From RGIG1828 sp045592485 (GTDB taxonomy: Bacteria > Bacillota > Clostridia > UMGS1810): a stretch of DNA of 6,472 bases. Position numbers and translations under genes: made by a program. The notes under the pieces were generated by a model. The model was given only the letters and a program-made list of their open reading frames with translations, was not told the origin of the DNA and did not search any database. Below, in pieces: positions 5,152 through 6,472 of this stretch. Every line of letters begins with the position of its first letter. The first letter of the stretch is position 1. The stretch is from NCBI GenBank assembly GCA_045592485.1, contig JAZNUS010000110.1, forward strand, positions 1 to 6,472, given 5' to 3'.

Positions 5152-6211
5152 GAAAAAAATAGTGAAATCAGCCATAGCCATTCTTCCGATGTTTATCATA
5201 ATTTTTTACATAAGCTGTCTGAAAGAGTACGGAGGTGAGTATCTTTCGTGGACAGATTATGTCCGGGAGCTCGGAATAGCAATCGTCTTTGGAGCAATTT
5301 CTCTTTTTGTTGCAAAGCCTATGTATGGCAAAAGCCCCTTGTTGGCTACTGCATTCATAGCCTTGGTTTCAGTTGCCTCAATAGCGATAATGACGATTGT
5401 GCTTCCCGGAGACAGCCTGCACTATGCAGAAATGCTCACATTGAGCCTTTGCCCTCTTTTGTGGTACGGTCTGTCTGTGGCAATTGACAGAATAACAAAA
5501 CAGTGTCCGGTTATTGTTGGTTTTGCGATGTTCAATTTAATTATTGTTTTGTTCATATTCCTGACAGAAGAGGTTTTGTTCAGGCACCCGCTTTTTTCGG
5601 CAGATACACCTGCAGAGGTCTATATGTATGTCAGTGGAATAATAACTTTCGTGTTGTACAGCGTGGTTGAAAGGAAAAGAGTTTTTTGCGTCCGTGACAC
5701 ACTCCTTGCCTGTTTAATCGTTTTTGTGGTGGTGAGCTTGTGGATGATTTTTCAGGAACGGATAGCTTCAATAATCGGCTCTCTTTCCTTTGACAAAAAT
5801 GCCGTGGATTCAGAGGGGGAATATCTGAACTGGATTTCCCACAGAAGGGCAATGGCTGATGCCTTTTTCAAAGGTGATTTTTCACCGGTCAATCCTCATC
5901 GCATTGCCTCTGCGATTAAAGGCTGTCCTGTGGCACAAATAAGTGCAGAGGGTGGGGGACATGTGTTTCCGTCGCTTCTTTGCCTGTACCTGGCTTTTTC
6001 TGTGCTTGGGGTCATATATGCAACAAATTGCAGAAAAGCCCTTGTTACTGCTTTGGCTTTGTGCTTTGTCTTAAAAATTATCATTGGCACCTTTGCGAAC
6101 ATCTTTCTCATTTTCTCAACATCTGTGGGCTTTCCTTTTATAAGGTCAGCATTTGATGTCATACCGATTGGGGTTATGCTGCTTTTCAGCGGTGAAAAAC
6201 GAAATGACTGA
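5144..6211 (+). CDS. Polytopic membrane protein, degenerate SEDS (FtsW/RodA/SpoVE)-like
   Basis: This is a 355-residue integral membrane protein with about ten hydrophobic helices: about 6-25, 42-58, 65-87, 95-114, 121-145, 159-174, 185-204, 275-293, 299-317 and 320-347. A long soluble loop (205-274) lies between helices 7 and 8, where SEDS glycosyltransferases have their large catalytic loop. The loop has YLNWISHRRAMADAFFKGDF (227-246), like the YQ...AI..GG..G element, then CPVAQISAEGG (261-271), where SEDS enzymes have LPEAHTDFIFA. The C-terminus TFANIFLIFSTSVGFPFIRS (316-335) resembles the INI..V.G..P.TGIPLPFIS signature. SEDS proteins polymerise peptidoglycan glycan strands with a class B PBP. 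Here the catalytic Asp seems replaced, by S267 in my alignment, and the IPLPF motif is reduced. It may be a non-catalytic membrane partner or have changed specificity. The 8-base overlap with the MraZ-like gene supports a joint role. An unrelated polytopic family is possible. Confidence 0.55.
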   Translation: MNEKKIVKSAIAILPMFIIIFYISCLKEYGGEYLSWTDYVRELGIAIVFGAISLFVAKPMYGKSPLLATAFIALVSVASIAIMTIVLPGDSLHYAEMLTLSLCPLLWYGLSVAIDRITKQCPVIVGFAMFNLIIVLFIFLTEEVLFRHPLFSADTPAEVYMYVSGIITFVLYSVVERKRVFCVRDTLLACLIVFVVVSLWMIFQERIASIIGSLSFDKNAVDSEGEYLNWISHRRAMADAFFKGDFSPVNPHRIASAIKGCPVAQISAEGGGHVFPSLLCLYLAFSVLGVIYATNCRKALVTALALCFVLKIIIGTFANIFLIFSTSVGFPFIRSAFDVIPIGVMLLFSGEKRND

Positions 6212-6251
6212 AACAGAGAATAGATGTGATTTTGCTGAGTTAAATTTGGGT

Positions 6252-6411
6252 TTGTCGAGCTGTTTTGCGCTAGTGTGTGAGCCTTCTCCCTGGTGGTGAA
6301 GGTGTCAAGCTTGCTTGACGGATGAGGGGATAGTGTCACTCCAAGAAAAGAGCACTTGTGCGAATTTGATTGGTTAGTGGAGCGTTAAAAATCAGCGTTT
6401 TCAATAGTTTG
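6252..6411 (-). repeat. Right copy of the long inverted repeat
   Basis: This is the reverse complement of 1-160, ungapped, at 154 of 160 matching positions. Faint similarity continues in to 6241. It starts 40 bases after the last stop codon. Counterparts of the left palindromes lie at 6304-6319 (perfect) and 6282-6302 (one broken pair). No T-run follows, so any terminator role for the operon would be factor-dependent or simply absent. The sharp end at 6411 is followed by unrelated A+T-rich sequence, which fixes the outer border of the repeat and shows that the left copy could be nearly complete. Confidence 0.93.
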
Positions 6412-6418
6412 AACGATT

Positions 6419-6436
6419 TTCAAATTTATATTTGAA
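6419..6436. other. A+T-rich stem-loop just outside the right repeat
   Basis: TTCAAAT (6419-6425), loop TTAT, ATTTGAA (6430-6436) is a perfect seven-pair stem. A T-rich tract follows (6437-6453). The stem is almost all A:T, so it would be a weak terminator. An alternative stem, TTTGAA (6408-6413) with TTCAAA (6419-6424), spans the repeat border. Confidence 0.4.
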
Positions 6437-6453
6437 TTTACTTTCTTTTGTTT

Positions 6454-6472
6454 CCCCTCATCAGTCACCTTA
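6454..6472 (+). repeat. Partial third repeat of the same family, cut by the window edge
   Basis: CCCCTCATCAGTCA (6454-6467) matches 83-96 of the left repeat with one difference (A for C), in the same orientation. It then continues CCTTA to the end of the window. The shared block is the part of the repeat just before the hairpins, so a related dispersed element probably continues to the right. Confidence 0.6.

Noticed and set aside
6212..6251. Search for an intrinsic terminator after the last gene
   Set aside because: No G+C-rich stem with a following T-run is visible. The repeat hairpins at 6282-6319 lack a T-tract, so no terminator is annotated.
5896..6339. 147-codon frame on the - strand across the right repeat and the last gene
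   Set aside because: It is antisense to the well-supported membrane protein gene, and its start lies inside the repeat. The shared N-terminus with the frame at 73 only reflects the duplicated repeat.

Overview
The window looks like an accessory locus from a low-GC Gram-positive anaerobe, probably a gut Clostridia (Oscillospirales-like) bacterium. The evidence is strong Shine-Dalgarno sites of the AAGGAG/GGAGGTGA type, moderate A+T content, protein families common in that group, and flanking repeats of a dispersed type (CCCCTCATCNGTCA plus a CCTTCTCC/GGAGAAGG hairpin) that I associate with gut Clostridia. No marker gene fixes the taxon.

Layout: a repeat of about 160 bp lies at the extreme left (1-160). 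Its near-identical inverted copy lies at 6252-6411, with 154 of 160 positions matching and no gaps. Between them are nine genes, all on the + strand, tightly packed or overlapping. They probably form one operon read from a promoter at 238-267, with a possible second promoter at 2258-2285. A third, partial repeat of the same family starts at 6454 and runs off the right edge. I see no rRNA, tRNA, CRISPR array, transposase, integrase or convincing intrinsic terminator.

Gene order: (1) an intracellular GH13 alpha-glucan-active enzyme with all catalytic residues; (2) a protein that looks like two SusE/SusF-type starch-binding modules but has no signal peptide; (3) a small Sel1-repeat protein; (4) an unknown 76-residue protein; (5) an unknown 219-residue protein; (6) a dual-specificity-type Cys phosphatase with CX5R; (7) an unknown 200-residue helical protein; (8) a divergent MraZ-like double AbrB/SpoVT-fold protein; (9) a polytopic membrane protein that resembles a degenerate SEDS (FtsW/RodA/SpoVE) protein and appears to lack the usual catalytic Asp.

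How they may work together (inference): genes 1 and 2 form a cytoplasmic alpha-glucan module. Genes 8 and 9 echo the mraZ/ftsW pair of the division and cell-wall cluster. A phosphatase and several unrecognised soluble proteins lie between them. No system I know has this combination, so the operon is a candidate for an undescribed system linking polyglucan handling to the envelope or to signalling. The inverted repeats could let the whole segment invert or move as a unit. The family calls for genes 2, 8 and 9 rest on pattern recognition by eye and need profile or structure searches.
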